Source of the DNA: Candidatus Omnitrophota bacterium
GTDB lineage: Bacteria; Omnitrophota; Gorgyraeia; Aquiviventales; Aquiviventaceae
DNA: 6,277 bases
Reading direction: 5' to 3'
Assembly: GCA_016206725.1 (NCBI GenBank)
Contig: JACQRA010000045.1
Location: 1-6,277 of the forward strand
The position numbers were made by a program, and so were the translations under genes. Position 1 is the first letter of the stretch, and each line of letters begins with the position of its first letter. Below are positions 6,123 to 6,277 of this stretch, in pieces. Under the pieces are notes generated by a model, which was not told the DNA's origin, made no database searches, and saw only the letters and a list, made by a program, of their open reading frames with translations.

Positions 6123-6277
6123 AACAATACCTCAAAAAGACAAAATTGTGGAAGTCGATCTTTCGGCACTACTTCACCGACACGCCCCGCACCAGGCTGC
6201 AGCGGGTGTTCGGGAACGTCTTCCTTCACCTGCATCCCGTGCGGGTGCCGAAGGACGCCATTCGCATCGTCTACACG
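6119..6277 (+). CDS. Cytochrome b/b6 subunit, N-terminal fragment
   Basis: Fifty-three codons are visible before the window ends, so the gene is 3'-partial. It starts MKQYLKKTKLWKSIFRHYF and then reads TDTPRTRLQRVFGNVFLHLHPVR. This resembles the cytosolic N-terminal leader of Nitrospira-type and related bacterial cytochrome b proteins, where an FLHLHPV stretch precedes the first membrane helix. The haem-binding histidines and quinol site would lie further on and are not seen. The identification rests on this leader and on the position directly after a Rieske gene, with which it shares ATGA (6119-6122), suggesting coupled synthesis of two partners in one complex. In full it would be the di-haem membrane core that oxidises quinol together with the Rieske protein. 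Confidence 0.82.
   Translation, partial: MKQYLKKTKLWKSIFRHYFTDTPRTRLQRVFGNVFLHLHPVRVPKDAIRIVYT

Noticed and set aside
1..6277. Rex operator or internal promoters
   Set aside because: By eye I found no convincing TTGTGA-N-TCACAA palindrome and no -35/-10 pair placed between genes; almost no intergenic space exists. A matrix scan was not possible.

Overview
The window is a densely packed, single-strand (+) stretch of bacterial chromosome with moderately high GC. It holds eight genes and almost no non-coding DNA. In order these are: the end of a cobA-hemD fusion, hemB, a hemL-like gene, rex, ubiE/menG, a long-chain polyprenyl diphosphate synthase gene, a very short tatA, a Rieske iron-sulfur protein gene, and the start of a cytochrome b gene. 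Most neighbours overlap or lie within about 15 bases of each other, so the run looks like one transcription unit that continues beyond both ends. I saw no tRNA, rRNA, CRISPR array, insertion sequence or phage gene.

Layout: 2-3120 is tetrapyrrole synthesis. It covers glutamate-1-semialdehyde to 5-aminolevulinate (HemL-like), 5-aminolevulinate to porphobilinogen (HemB), ring closure to uroporphyrinogen III (HemD), and the C-terminal tip of the methyltransferase that diverts uroporphyrinogen III towards siroheme/precorrin-2. 3110-3763 encodes Rex, the NADH/NAD+-sensing repressor. 3763-5429 makes menaquinone: a prenyl-chain synthase and the final C-methyltransferase. 5439-6277 encodes a TatA and the first two subunits of a quinol-oxidising cytochrome bc/b6-type complex.

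The genes fit together as a kit for one respiratory complex: haem for cytochrome b, quinol as its substrate, a Tat component that could help insert the Rieske protein (which has a twin-arginine signal), the subunits themselves, and a redox sensor. This joint logic is an inference from gene order.

The most unusual feature is at the hemB-hemL junction (about 1855-1965). Two arrays of 10-base tandem repeats face each other as imperfect inverted repeats. They fall exactly where the N-terminal segment of HemL should be, so the true hemL start is unclear. The HemL-like protein also lacks two internal segments found in E. coli HemL.

Organism: the C5-type haem pathway, the cobA-hemD fusion, menaquinone genes and a Rieske-cytochrome b pair preceded by rex resemble Nitrospirota (Nitrospira-like) or a related Gram-negative lineage. 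This is a moderate-to-low-confidence impression from memory of gene order and has not been tested.
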